Positions 55,077 to 62,947 of a DNA stretch of 64,000 nt are shown piece after piece. Within the stretch, counting starts at the first letter, position 1. Every line of letters begins with the position of its first letter. A program made the position numbers and the translations under genes. Under the pieces are notes generated by a model. The model saw only the letters and a list, made by a program, of their open reading frames with translations, did no database searches and had not been told where the DNA came from. The DNA comes from Microbacterium sp. LWO12-1.2 (GTDB taxonomy: Bacteria > Actinomycetota > Actinomycetes > Actinomycetales > Microbacteriaceae), in assembly GCF_040675875.1 (NCBI RefSeq), contig NZ_JBEGII010000001.1:3224001-3288000 (forward strand), read 5' to 3'.

Positions 55077-55115
55077 ATCGAGGGCGAGGTCTCCGCAGGG
55101 GTCCTCGCCCTCGAT
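55077..55115 (+). terminator. Terminator of the two-component operon
   Basis: Perfect 13-base arms (55077-55089, 55103-55115) with a 13-base loop, followed by TCGGATTTTCC. Confidence 0.7.
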
Positions 55116-55157
55116 TCGGATTTTCCGTGAAACTCGGGTAAAGTTTCGGAGGTTGAC

Positions 55158-55231
55158 GGGGCTATAGCTCAGGTGGTTAGAGCGCTTCACTGATAATGAA
55201 GAGGTCCCAGGTTCAAGTCCTGGTAGCCCCA
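55158..55231 (+). tRNA. tRNA-Ile(GAU)
   Basis: 74-base cloverleaf: acceptor GGGGCTA/TAGCCCC, anticodon loop CTGATAA with GAT at 55192-55194, T-arm GGTTCAAGTCC. CCA is not encoded. Confidence 0.97.
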
Positions 55232-55256
55232 CACTTTCAATTCAATATTCCCTCAC

Positions 55257-55329
55257 GGGGCCTTAGCTCAGTTGGTAGAGCGCCTGCTTTGCAAGCAGGA
55301 TGTCAGGAGTTCGAATCTCCTAGGCTCCA
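55257..55329 (+). tRNA. tRNA-Ala(UGC)
   Basis: 73-base cloverleaf: acceptor GGGGCCT/AGGCTCC with one G-U pair, anticodon loop TTTGCAA with TGC at 55290-55292, T-arm AGTTCGAATCTCC. CCA is not encoded. 25 bases after tRNA-Ile. Confidence 0.97.
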
Positions 55330-55354
55330 CACTGTGTTGAGACAGTTTGATCAA

Positions 55355-55384
55355 GGCTCCGAGCATCGCTCGGGGCCTTTTTCT
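55355..55384 (+). terminator. Terminator of the tRNA pair
   Basis: GGCTCCGAGC (55355-55364) pairs with GCTCGGGGCC (55368-55377), loop ATC, followed by a T-rich run. Confidence 0.85.
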
Positions 55385-55412
55385 TCTGTCCAGTGCGCTT
55401 CAGGCTGTGGCG

Positions 55413-55447
55413 TCATCCACAGGTGTTAACAACTCTGTTAACAACTC
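55413..55447. other. DnaA-box-like site with a GTTAAC tandem repeat
   Basis: TCATCCACA (55413-55421), one mismatch to the DnaA consensus, is followed by a perfect tandem 12-mer TGTTAACAACTC (55424-55435, 55436-55447). The arrangement resembles the right end of oriC. Confidence 0.5.
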
Positions 55448-55494
55448 CGAGGTCGGTGGAGAGGGCGAGAATCCTCACTCTCCGAGTCCGAGGA

Positions 55495-55791
55495 TTAGCG
55501 CGCCGGCCGGCGGACTCTCGCGTTATGGAGCACGATCGCGACGATCGCGACAACCGGGCCCGCCAGCACGACGATGAGCGCCCACCAGCCGGCGCTCTGC
55601 GCGATGAGTGCGGCACCGAAGATCGTCAGACCCGCCCCGAGCGCGCGCATGGGCAGCGAGTGGCGACCCTCGCTCGCGGGACGCGTCCAGTACGGAATCG
55701 GCGCGTCGTGGTTCGCACGGATGGTGGCGAGCAGAGCTGCCAGGAACAGGATCACTCCGGCGAGAGCGATCGCGATGCCGAACATGTTCAT
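55495..55791 (-). CDS. Small membrane protein, unknown function
   Basis: 98 residues with three hydrophobic segments (about 4-25, 50-68, 70-90) and a basic end. A conserved-looking linker HDAPIPYWTRPASEGRHS joins the first two. No family recognised. Start at 55791 (MNMFG) is the most sensible; ribosome site weak. Confidence 0.6.
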   Translation of the reverse strand: MNMFGIAIALAGVILFLAALLATIRANHDAPIPYWTRPASEGRHSLPMRALGAGLTIFGAALIAQSAGWWALIVVLAGPVVAIVAIVLHNARVRRPAR

Positions 55792-55853
55792 GCGTTCGAC
55801 CGTATCAACCCGCACTCTTGCGTGCCGCGAAGCGGGCGTGATCTGCTGGAGGA

Positions 55854-56459
55854 ATGACGTTCTTCCCGCCGGACCCCGAGATCGCCGAACCCGAGGAGAG
55901 CGAGATCCCGCAACCGCGGTGGTGGAGCAGCCCTCAGGGCGAGCTGCCCGCGCTGCTGCCGATCTCGGAGATTCTGGCGGTGACCGACCATCTCGCGATC
56001 GCACTGGTCGCCGTGGCGGTGTACAGCGACGGCGTGGAGTTCCGGGTGGATCGCCGCCTTCGCCGTAACGGACTGCCGATGACGGAATGGAACGAGCTGT
56101 GCTCGACGTTCATGGAATACATGCCGTTCGGCGGCCCCTCGGGGCAGACCGGCCGACTCCGGTACGGCATGGTGCTCGGCAACGGCGAGAAGGTGTTGGC
56201 CGACTCGCCGTACTCCGGTGCGGGTGACCCGATGTCAGAGCCGCACGGGCACGTGCTGAGCAACCAGGGGCAGGGTGGCGGCGGCGGAGGCAGCACCTAC
56301 TCCGGCGGGGACCAGCTCTGGCTCTGGCCCGCGCCCCCGGCGGGTCCGATCGAACTCGTGGTGCAGTGGCCGGCACTCGGCGTCGAGGAGACCCGTGTGG
56401 TGCTCGACGGTACGGCGATGCGCGAGCTCACCGACCGAGCGAAGCCCTACTGGCCGTGA
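55854..56459 (+). CDS. Hypothetical protein with Gly-rich linker
   Basis: 201 residues, soluble, no signal. N-terminal acidic Pro-rich region, a central strand-rich region (AIALVAVAVYSDGVEFRVDRRL), a GQGGGGGGS linker near 139-147, and a short C-terminal strand region. No catalytic motif identified. Ends 13 bases inside the next, opposite-strand gene. GGAGGA precedes the ATG. Confidence 0.65.
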   Translation: MTFFPPDPEIAEPEESEIPQPRWWSSPQGELPALLPISEILAVTDHLAIALVAVAVYSDGVEFRVDRRLRRNGLPMTEWNELCSTFMEYMPFGGPSGQTGRLRYGMVLGNGEKVLADSPYSGAGDPMSEPHGHVLSNQGQGGGGGGSTYSGGDQLWLWPAPPAGPIELVVQWPALGVEETRVVLDGTAMRELTDRAKPYWP

Positions 56460-57085
56460 GTGCGGCGGGGAGGCAGCGATGAAGGCTGCGCCGTAGCGTC
56501 GAGCTCCTTCGCATCGAAGTACCGGTCTCCGTCCACGCGGAACGGTTCGGCATCGATCCAGACCGCATCGCCGTCGACGCGGAGCACGCCGACGTACATG
56601 ATCCGGTCCTCTTCCGATGCCCAGATCGTGAGGAGACGCTCATCAGCTCTGGCCTTCTGCATCGCCGAGAGGCCGGCGACGATCGTGTCGCCCTCACTCC
56701 GACCCGCGCGGATCGCATCCAGCACCGGCTCGAGCGGGAAGGCTGCGCTGACGCCGTGGATGACCGGATTCGTGAGCACCCCGCCGCCTTTGATCCGCCA
56801 GCGGCGGGCACCGACGAAGATCATCACGATGCTCACCACGAACACGACGGGCGGGAGAGCGAAAGCACCGCCGATCGCCAGGCCGCTCCTGACCCGGCCA
56901 CCGAGGAGGTCGACGGTCGCTTCGGGGTTCAGATAGATCAGCAGCGCGAGCACCGCCATGAGCCCGGCGATGATTCCCCACGTGGTCGTCTTCTTGGGGG
57001 ATCGCTCCGACTCGAAGAGGTCGCGACGCGTCGCGAACCACGGGTACAGACTGCGGGACTTGGATCGCAACGGTGTGAACGCCAT
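56447..57085 (-). CDS. Membrane protein, unknown function
   Basis: 212 residues. Two hydrophobic segments (about 35-55 and 75-97) near the N-terminus and a soluble C-terminal half. No recognised family. The ATG at 57085 has AAGGA seven bases upstream; a GTG six codons earlier is an alternative. Its 3' end overlaps the convergent gene by 13 bases. Confidence 0.65.
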   Translation of the reverse strand: MAFTPLRSKSRSLYPWFATRRDLFESERSPKKTTTWGIIAGLMAVLALLIYLNPEATVDLLGGRVRSGLAIGGAFALPPVVFVVSIVMIFVGARRWRIKGGGVLTNPVIHGVSAAFPLEPVLDAIRAGRSEGDTIVAGLSAMQKARADERLLTIWASEEDRIMYVGVLRVDGDAVWIDAEPFRVDGDRYFDAKELDATAQPSSLPPRRTHGQ

Positions 57086-57108
57086 CCGCTCATCCTTCCT
57101 CACCGCGC

Positions 57109-57126
57109 TGACACTCTCGAGTGTCA
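57109..57126. promoter_or_regulatory. Inverted repeat between the regulator and membrane-protein genes
   Basis: Perfect 8-base arms TGACACTC and GAGTGTCA separated by TC, at the 3' end of the regulator gene and 24 bases before the membrane-protein start. The sequence AGTGTCAGCG (57120-57129) recurs in the regulator's own promoter. Operator or terminator. Confidence 0.45.
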
Positions 57127-57951
57127 GCGCACGCGTCTCCCGAACCGCTCGCGCGTCGCCTCGTCGGGCGTGTACACGACGAGCTGGATCTCGGTCTGAT
57201 CCGAGGGGCGCAGTTGGTGGTGCTCGAAGACCAGTCGGCCGAGCTCCGGATGCTGGAATACGCGCTCACGGGACTGGAACCCACGGATGTCGTGGCTCTC
57301 CCAGCGTTCGCGGAACTCCGGGCTCGCCTCCACCAGGCGCGAGACGAGGTCGCGGTAGCGGGGGTCGCCCAGGCGCGGGCCTGCTTCGGCGCGGAACTCG
57401 GCCAGGAACCGGCGGCTGGTGACATCCCAGTCGTCGAGCAGCGAGCGCACATACGGGTCGGTGAAGATCAGCCACAGCAGGTTGCGCTGTTCCGGTGGCG
57501 TCTGTGCCACGTTCGGGTACAGGGCCTCGTAGGCCGCATTCCACCCGGCGACGCCCCAGTCGGGTGCCAGCGCATACGCCGGATGCTCCTCAAGCGCATC
57601 GAGGAACCGCTGTACATGGGCGGGGGCGGTCTCGACCGCGGCGCCGCCGCTCGGTCGCGCCGGAGCGAAGCCGGCGAGTGTCAGCACGTAGTCGTGCTCG
57701 GTCACCGTGAGGTGCAGCGTGGTGGCGATCGCATCCAGCACCTGGCGGGACGGGTTGATGTCGCGCCCCTGTTCGAGCCAGGTGTACCACGTGACACTCA
57801 CGCCGGAGAGGTACGAGATCTCCTCACGACGGAGGCCGACCGTCCGGCCGCGTCCGGCCGGCGGGAGTCCGAAGGCGGCTCGGTCGAGGTGCTCGCGGCG
57901 GGCGCGTAGGAAAGCGCCGAGTTCTCTCCGCTGCTGCTCGTCGCTGGCCAT
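57124..57951 (-). CDS. XRE-family regulator with MmyB-like ligand-binding domain
   Basis: 275 residues. The helix-turn-helix is near 38-90 (REEISYLSGVSVTWYTWLEQGRDI), and the rest is a PAS-like MmyB domain (VAGWNAAYEALYP, NLLWLIFTDPYVRSLLDDWD). Such regulators may bind fatty acids or similar ligands. Divergent from ilvD; AT-rich inverted repeats lie between. Confidence 0.85.
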   Translation of the reverse strand: MASDEQQRRELGAFLRARREHLDRAAFGLPPAGRGRTVGLRREEISYLSGVSVTWYTWLEQGRDINPSRQVLDAIATTLHLTVTEHDYVLTLAGFAPARPSGGAAVETAPAHVQRFLDALEEHPAYALAPDWGVAGWNAAYEALYPNVAQTPPEQRNLLWLIFTDPYVRSLLDDWDVTSRRFLAEFRAEAGPRLGDPRYRDLVSRLVEASPEFRERWESHDIRGFQSRERVFQHPELGRLVFEHHQLRPSDQTEIQLVVYTPDEATRERFGRRVR

Positions 57952-57962
57952 GGGTACAAACC

Positions 57963-57988
57963 TAGTGCTCTCACTACTAGTGTCAGCG
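57963..57988. promoter_or_regulatory. Operator-like repeats before the MmyB-type regulator
   Basis: TAGTG-N4-CACTA (57963-57976) is followed by ACTAGT and the AGTGTCAGCG decamer (57979-57988) that also occurs at 57120. Likely autoregulation site. Confidence 0.45.
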
Positions 57989-58028
57989 CCGTCTTCCTGC
58001 CGGTGTCGGCAGACGCCAGGGTGGAAGA

Positions 58029-59933
58029 ATGCCCACCCCCCTTCGTTCCCGTACCGTCACGCACGGCCGCAACGCCGCAGGAGCCCGTGCTCTGTTCCGC
58101 GCCGCCGGCGTCAACCCCGCCGACTTCGGCAAGCCGATGATCGCCGTCGCGAACAGCTTCACCGAGTTCGTCCCCGGTCACACCCACCTGCAGCCCGTCG
58201 GGCGTATCGTCTCCGACGCGATCTCCGCCGCCGGCGGCATTCCTCGCGAGTTCAACACGATCGCGGTCGACGACGGTATCGCGATGGGCCACGGCGGGAT
58301 GTTGTACTCCCTCCCCTCGCGCGACCTGATCGCGGACTCCGTCGAGTACATGGTCAATGCGCACCAGGCCGACGCCCTGGTCTGCATCTCGAACTGCGAC
58401 AAGATCACCCCCGGCATGCTCATGGCCGCGCTGCGCCTGAACATCCCGACCGTCTTCGTCTCGGGCGGCCCGATGGAGGCCGGACGGGCCACCCTCGTCG
58501 ACGGCTCCGTGCGCACGCTCGACCTGGTCGATGCGATCTCCGAGGCCGCGAACGACACGGTGTCGGATGCCGACATGAAGCGCATCGAGGAGAACGCCTG
58601 CCCGACCTGCGGCTCGTGCTCCGGAATGTTCACCGCGAACTCGATGAACTGCCTCGTCGAGGCGCTCGGCCTCGCGCTGCCCGGCAATGGCTCAGTGCTC
58701 GCCACCCACACCGCCCGCCGTGCGCTGTACGAGAAGGCCGGTGAGGTCGCGGTCGAGATCACCCGCCGCTTCTACGAAGAGGATGACACCTCGGTGCTGC
58801 CGCGTGAGGTCGCGAGCTTCGCGGCCTTCGAGAACGCCATGGCGCTCGACATCGCGATGGGCGGCTCGACCAACACGATCCTGCACCTGCTCGCCGCCGC
58901 GCACGAGGCGGGCATCAGCTTCGGCCTCGACGAGATCGACGCGGTCTCGCGCCGAGTGCCGTGCCTCGCGAAGATCGCGCCGAACCCGGCATACGGCCGC
59001 ATGTACTACATGGAGGACGTGCACCGCGCCGGCGGCATCCCCGCGGTGCTCGGCGAGTTGCGCCGCGGCAACCTGCTCGACGAGAACGTCAGCACCATCC
59101 ACTCCACGTCGTTCGCTGCCTGGCTGGATGACTGGGACATCCGCGGCGGCAAGGCGACGGATGCCGCGAAGGACCTCTGGTACGCGGCCCCCGGCGGGGT
59201 GCGCTCGTCGAGTGCGTTCTCGCAGTCGGAGCGGTGGGCGGCCCTGGACGAGGATGCCGCGACCGGATGCATCCGCGATGTGGAGCACGCCTACTCGGTC
59301 GATGGCGGTCTCGCCGTGCTCCGCGGCAACCTGGCAGTCGACGGCGCCGTGGTGAAGACCGCCGGCGTGGACCCCTCGATCCTGGTGTTCTCCGGCCCGG
59401 CCGTGGTGTGCGAGTCGCAGGAGGAGGCGGTCGCGAAGATCCTCGGCAAGAAGGTCCAACCGGGCGACGTGGTCGTCATCCGTTACGAGGGCCCCAAGGG
59501 CGGCCCAGGGATGCAGGAGATGCTGCACCCGACGTCGTTCCTCAAGGGCCGCGGCCTCGGCAAGGTATGTGCGCTCATCACGGACGGCCGCTTCTCGGGC
59601 GGCACGTCGGGGCTGTCGATCGGCCATGTCTCCCCCGAAGCGGCCGCCGGTGGCGTGATCGCCCTGGTGCAGGACGGCGACATCATCGACATCGACATCC
59701 CTTCACGCTCCATGTCGCTGCAGGTGAGCGAGGCCGAGCTCGAGGAGCGGCGTGCACGGCTGCTTGAGGGCCCGGGCTACCAGCCGGTCGATCGTGCCCG
59801 GCCGGTGTCGCTGGCGCTGCGCGCGTATGCGGCGATGGCGACCTCCGCCGACCGCGGTGCCGTGCGCGACGTCGAGAAGGTCGAGCGTGCCCTGCGGGCA
59901 CAGGAGCTGCAGGCCGCCGCCGCCCTCGTCTGA
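58029..59933 (+). CDS. ilvD: Dihydroxy-acid dehydratase
   Basis: 634 residues, cytoplasmic. Converts dihydroxy-isovalerate and -methylvalerate to 2-oxo acids in valine, isoleucine and leucine synthesis. Iron-sulfur ligand candidates are Cys123 in NCDKITPGM and Cys197 in [12 protein letters not shown]. The length and N-terminus match the long E. coli-type enzyme. No other ilv gene is adjacent. Confidence 0.95.
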   Translation: MPTPLRSRTVTHGRNAAGARALFRAAGVNPADFGKPMIAVANSFTEFVPGHTHLQPVGRIVSDAISAAGGIPREFNTIAVDDGIAMGHGGMLYSLPSRDLIADSVEYMVNAHQADALVCISNCDKITPGMLMAALRLNIPTVFVSGGPMEAGRATLVDGSVRTLDLVDAISEAANDTVSDADMKRIEENACPTCGSCSGMFTANSMNCLVEALGLALPGNGSVLATHTARRALYEKAGEVAVEITRRFYEEDDTSVLPREVASFAAFENAMALDIAMGGSTNTILHLLAAAHEAGISFGLDEIDAVSRRVPCLAKIAPNPAYGRMYYMEDVHRAGGIPAVLGELRRGNLLDENVSTIHSTSFAAWLDDWDIRGGKATDAAKDLWYAAPGGVRSSSAFSQSERWAALDEDAATGCIRDVEHAYSVDGGLAVLRGNLAVDGAVVKTAGVDPSILVFSGPAVVCESQEEAVAKILGKKVQPGDVVVIRYEGPKGGPGMQEMLHPTSFLKGRGLGKVCALITDGRFSGGTSGLSIGHVSPEAAAGGVIALVQDGDIIDIDIPSRSMSLQVSEAELEERRARLLEGPGYQPVDRARPVSLALRAYAAMATSADRGAVRDVEKVERALRAQELQAAAALV

Positions 59934-59956
59934 CGGGCGAGCGGCTTCACTCACCG

Positions 59957-60016
59957 GTGAGGGGTCAGAACACGCCGCGAGTGCGCGCGGGCGCACGGCG
60001 TGTCTTGACCCCTCAC
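59957..60016. repeat. Palindromic repeat, GTGAGGGGTCA family (copy 1)
   Basis: Arms of 21 bases (59957-59977 and 59996-60016) match except for two bases. Lies between the convergent ilvD and XRE-cupin genes; the right arm includes the XRE-cupin stop codon. Shares its arm with the element at 61625. Confidence 0.8.
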
Positions 60017-60600
60017 GCGGGTGGGGTCGGGAGCGCGCGGGTGATCGGCCGCTCGCCGTCGGGGACGAAGAGGTGCAGGATCTCGACCGCCAGCTGATCG
60101 GCCGGACCGAACCAGTGCGGGGTCGAGGAGTCGAACTCCACCTGCTCCCCTGGTTCGAGCTGGTGCTCCTGACTTCCGAGGATCAGCCGCAGGCGTCCGG
60201 CGAGCACGTGGATCCATGCGTGACCGCGGTGGCTCACCAGCACCGGCTCGCGCGGCCCGAGCACGTGCTTGAACGCCTGCACGCGCCCGGGGTACTGCGT
60301 GAGCGGCACGGCCACTCCCCCCGTGCTGAGTCGTTGCGGCTCGAGGTTCACCCGCGGATCCCCGGTCTCGGGTGCGGCGATGAGCCGGTCCAGCGAGACG
60401 CCGTACGCGCGGGCGAGCGGGATCAGCGCGTCGAGCGTCGGCTGCCGGTGCCCGGTCTCGATGCGCGACAGCGCGCTCACGGACAGGCCGGAGAGAGCGG
60501 CGACCTCGGAAAGCGTCAGGGTGCGTGACGCGCGCAGACGTCGCAGTCGCGGGCCGATGGCCTCCAGCACGGCGGCGGTGTCGGCATCCATGCGTGCCAT
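60013..60600 (-). CDS. XRE-cupin transcriptional regulator
   Basis: 195 residues. Helix-turn-helix LTLSEVAALSGLSVSALSRIETGHRQPTLD, near 28-57, followed by a cupin domain (HRGHAWIHVLAGRLRLILG). Typical of small regulators of amine or acid use. ATG at 60600; a GTG at 60621 would place the protein start across the palindrome at 60602. Divergent from the saccharopine-dehydrogenase-like gene, which it may control. Confidence 0.87.
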   Translation of the reverse strand: MARMDADTAAVLEAIGPRLRRLRASRTLTLSEVAALSGLSVSALSRIETGHRQPTLDALIPLARAYGVSLDRLIAAPETGDPRVNLEPQRLSTGGVAVPLTQYPGRVQAFKHVLGPREPVLVSHRGHAWIHVLAGRLRLILGSQEHQLEPGEQVEFDSSTPHWFGPADQLAVEILHLFVPDGERPITRALPTPPA

Positions 60601-60601
60601 C

Positions 60602-60618
60602 TTTGCAGAATCTGCAAA
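60602..60618. promoter_or_regulatory. Operator candidate TTTGCAGA-N-TCTGCAAA
   Basis: 17-base palindrome with 8-base arms just upstream of the XRE-cupin ATG, in the divergent gap. Fits autoregulation. Confidence 0.55.
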
Positions 60619-60696
60619 CACAATGGATGCCGGTGGCCTCGCGGTCCGACGATGGAGTCCGCTCGAGACTCACGCCGGGCGAGAAGGAGCAGCACC

Positions 60697-60732
60697 ATGA
60701 CCGAACGACCTCCCTCCGTGAACATCCGATGA
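60697..60732 (+). CDS. Short leader ORF (11 codons)
   Basis: MTERPPSVNIR with a strong ribosome site (GAGAAGGAG) six bases before its ATG; its stop overlaps the next gene's ATG (ATGA). The downstream gene has no ribosome site of its own, so translation may depend on coupling. Could be a leader peptide or the site of an N-terminal sequencing frameshift. Confidence 0.45.
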   Translation: MTERPPSVNIR

Positions 60733-61628
60733 GGGCGCTGCTGCTGGGTGCCCGCGGCGCCGTCGGCACCGTGATCCGCCGCGAACTCGAACGACTCGAT
60801 CACACCGTGACCGCGGCCAGTCGGGCCGAGGCGGGTGGGGTCCGCATCGACCTGCGTGGAGACCTCGCGTCCCTGGCCGTCCTCGCCGCGGACCACGACG
60901 TCGTGATCAACGCCTCCGGCATCGAGCGCCCTGAGCTCGCAACCGCGGCGGCGGACACGCCGCTGGTCGACATCTCGGCCACGGGGAGCTACCTCGCCGC
61001 GCTCCGGGATGCCGCACGTGGACCCGTCGTGCTCGGCGCCGGGCTCGCCCCGGGCCTGACGACGGTGCTCGCCGCCGCACTCGACACGCGTCCGCACGAC
61101 CAGATCGACGTGCTGGTGATGCTCGGCAGCGGAGAGAAGCACGGACCGGCCGCAGTCGCCTGGACGGCAGGACTCGTCGGCACCGATGTGCACCTGCCGC
61201 CCGAGGCCGGGAGGGTGCGCAACTTCCGCACGAGCCTGCGTGTCGAGGGGCCGGACGGTCGCACCCGCCGCTACCTCCGTGCGGACTTCCCCGACCACAT
61301 CCTGTTGGCGCCGACCGGGGCACCCGCCATCCGCTCGTACCTCACGCTCGGCTCGGCGGCGATGACGGCATCCCTCGATCTGGTGGGACGCCTGCCCGCA
61401 CTGCGCGGGGTGCTCTCGATCGCCCCGCACGTGGGCAGCGACGACTGGCATGTCGTCGCCCGCAACCGGCGCACGGGCGAGCGTCGGCAGGCCGCCGGCT
61501 CCGGTCAGTCCGAGGCGACCGGCAGGCTCACCGCCCTCGCCGCGGCCCGAATCGCCGGCTCGACCCACGGTGCCGTGACGATGGCCGACCTGGTCACGGT
61601 CGACGAGGTCAGTGTCCTCCTGGCGTGA
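60729..61628 (+). CDS. Saccharopine-dehydrogenase-like NAD(P)-binding protein
   Basis: 299 residues. Rossmann motif LLLGARGAVGTVIRRE at the N-terminus and the DVVINASG strand. The region GLAPGLTTVLAA fits saccharopine-dehydrogenase-like proteins, though the substrate is not shown. ATG at 60729 overlaps the stop of the leader ORF. Divergent from the XRE-cupin regulator. The stop codon is part of the palindrome starting near 61625. Confidence 0.8.
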   Translation: MRALLLGARGAVGTVIRRELERLDHTVTAASRAEAGGVRIDLRGDLASLAVLAADHDVVINASGIERPELATAAADTPLVDISATGSYLAALRDAARGPVVLGAGLAPGLTTVLAAALDTRPHDQIDVLVMLGSGEKHGPAAVAWTAGLVGTDVHLPPEAGRVRNFRTSLRVEGPDGRTRRYLRADFPDHILLAPTGAPAIRSYLTLGSAAMTASLDLVGRLPALRGVLSIAPHVGSDDWHVVARNRRTGERRQAAGSGQSEATGRLTALAAARIAGSTHGAVTMADLVTVDEVSVLLA

Positions 61629-61682
61629 GGGGTCAAGACACGCCGCGCCCCGGCATCCGTCCACGGCGTGTCTTGACCCCTC
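61625..61682. repeat. Palindromic repeat, GTGAGGGGTCA family (copy 2)
   Basis: Perfect 19-base stem (61627-61645 with 61664-61682). The left arm contains the stop codon of the saccharopine-dehydrogenase-like gene. Same arm sequence as the element at 59957. Lies between convergent genes. Confidence 0.8.
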
Positions 61683-61715
61683 GGGGGCTGGCTCGGGCGA
61701 GCGCGGCCGGAAGGC

Positions 61716-62756
61716 TCAGTCGGTCGAGCCCAGGGACGCGACCGTCGATCGCCGTGCGATGAGCTGCATCGGGATCACGACGCTCTCGTAGGCGCGGGTG
61801 CGGTCGCTCAGGCGCGCGACGGCGAGGCGTGCGGCCTGACGCCCCAGTGCCTCGACGTCGCCGGTGACGACGCTGATGCCGAGCACCTGCGCCCACTCCG
61901 GTTCGTCGAAGCCGATCACCGCGGGAGACGCCTGCGGGTGATCGGCGATCTCCTCCATCACACCGAGGAGGATGCGGTTGTTCCCCGCGACCACCGCGGT
62001 CGGCGGGTTCTCGAGGGCGAGCAGCCCGCGCATGCACTCGCGCGAGGAGGCGACGTCGTGGGCGTCGGTGCGCAGCAGTTCGCGCCAGTCCGCGCCTTCG
62101 CCGCGAGGGAGATCGTCGAGCACGTCGCCCATGCCGGCGAGGCGCTGGCGATACGTGGGCAGCCAGGCGTAGTCGCCGATGAAGGCGATGCGGTGGTGGC
62201 CGGCGTCGATCAGGTGCCGGGCGGCCAGCCGCCCGCCCTCGCGGTTGTCGAAGACGATCGAGTCCGCGTCGAGGTTCTCGGCGGGGCGGTCCACGAAGAC
62301 GACGGGGATGCCGCGGGCCTGGAGCTGGGCGTACTCGGAGTGGTCGGTCATGGCGGAGACCGTGATCACGGCCTTGGTCTGTCGGTCGGCGAGGTCGTGG
62401 GCCACGCGCTGCTCCTGCTCGGCAGACTCGCGGGAGTTCGCGACCGAGAGGTGCATGCCGCGGGGGCGGATCTCATCTTCGATGGCCTGCGCGAGCGCGG
62501 AATAGAAGGGGTTGGTGAAGTCGCCCGTGATGAGTCCGATCGACTCGGCCAGCCGTCCGCTGGCGAGCAGGCTCGCGGCGGCGTTGCGTTGATAGTCGAG
62601 CTCGGCGGCTGCGGCCAGCACGCTCGCCAGCGTCTTCGCACTCACATAGGACTCGCCGCCGAGAGCTCGGGACGCCGTCTTCAGACTGACGCCCGCACGG
62701 GCGGCGACCTGCGCGAGGGTCGGTCGCGGCGTCGCCTCATCGTCTGTTCGTGTCAT
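61716..62756 (-). CDS. LacI-family transcriptional regulator
   Basis: 346 residues. N-terminal helix-turn-helix TLAQVAARAGVSLKTASRAL near 14-33, then a periplasmic-binding-like sensor domain (SIGLITGDFTNPFYSALAQAIE, GHHRIAFIGD, NRILLGVMEEI). Regulators of this type respond to sugars. GAGGGGGAC lies before the ATG. A LacI-type operator lies 100 bases away, ahead of the divergent secreted glycosidase-like gene. Confidence 0.92.
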   Translation of the reverse strand: MTRTDDEATPRPTLAQVAARAGVSLKTASRALGGESYVSAKTLASVLAAAAELDYQRNAAASLLASGRLAESIGLITGDFTNPFYSALAQAIEDEIRPRGMHLSVANSRESAEQEQRVAHDLADRQTKAVITVSAMTDHSEYAQLQARGIPVVFVDRPAENLDADSIVFDNREGGRLAARHLIDAGHHRIAFIGDYAWLPTYRQRLAGMGDVLDDLPRGEGADWRELLRTDAHDVASSRECMRGLLALENPPTAVVAGNNRILLGVMEEIADHPQASPAVIGFDEPEWAQVLGISVVTGDVEALGRQAARLAVARLSDRTRAYESVVIPMQLIARRSTVASLGSTD

Positions 62757-62857
62757 GCGTCCCCCTCGTCCGCCGGGGGCGGATAGCTCATTATCGCGGT
62801 CGGTCGCTGCGAGATGCACCTTCCCTGCACGGCGAACGCTGTGGTAGCGTCCTCATC

Positions 62858-62877
62858 ATATGACAGCGATGTCATAT
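62858..62877. promoter_or_regulatory. LacI-type operator
   Basis: ATATGACAGCGATGTCATAT: 8-base arms around a GCGA centre, with CG near the dyad as in LacI-family sites. It sits 71 bases before the secreted-protein ATG. Confidence 0.7.
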
Positions 62878-62947
62878 CGTCACGCGGTCTCATCGGAAGG
62901 CCCGCGGCAGACGGACGACACACAGCAGTGGAGTTTGAGGAGCAACC

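Noticed and set aside
55495..56004. Longer start for the small membrane protein at 55495
   Set aside because: The extension would be antisense to the next gene's first 150 bases and is Arg/Ser-rich; the start at 55791 gives a clean membrane protein.
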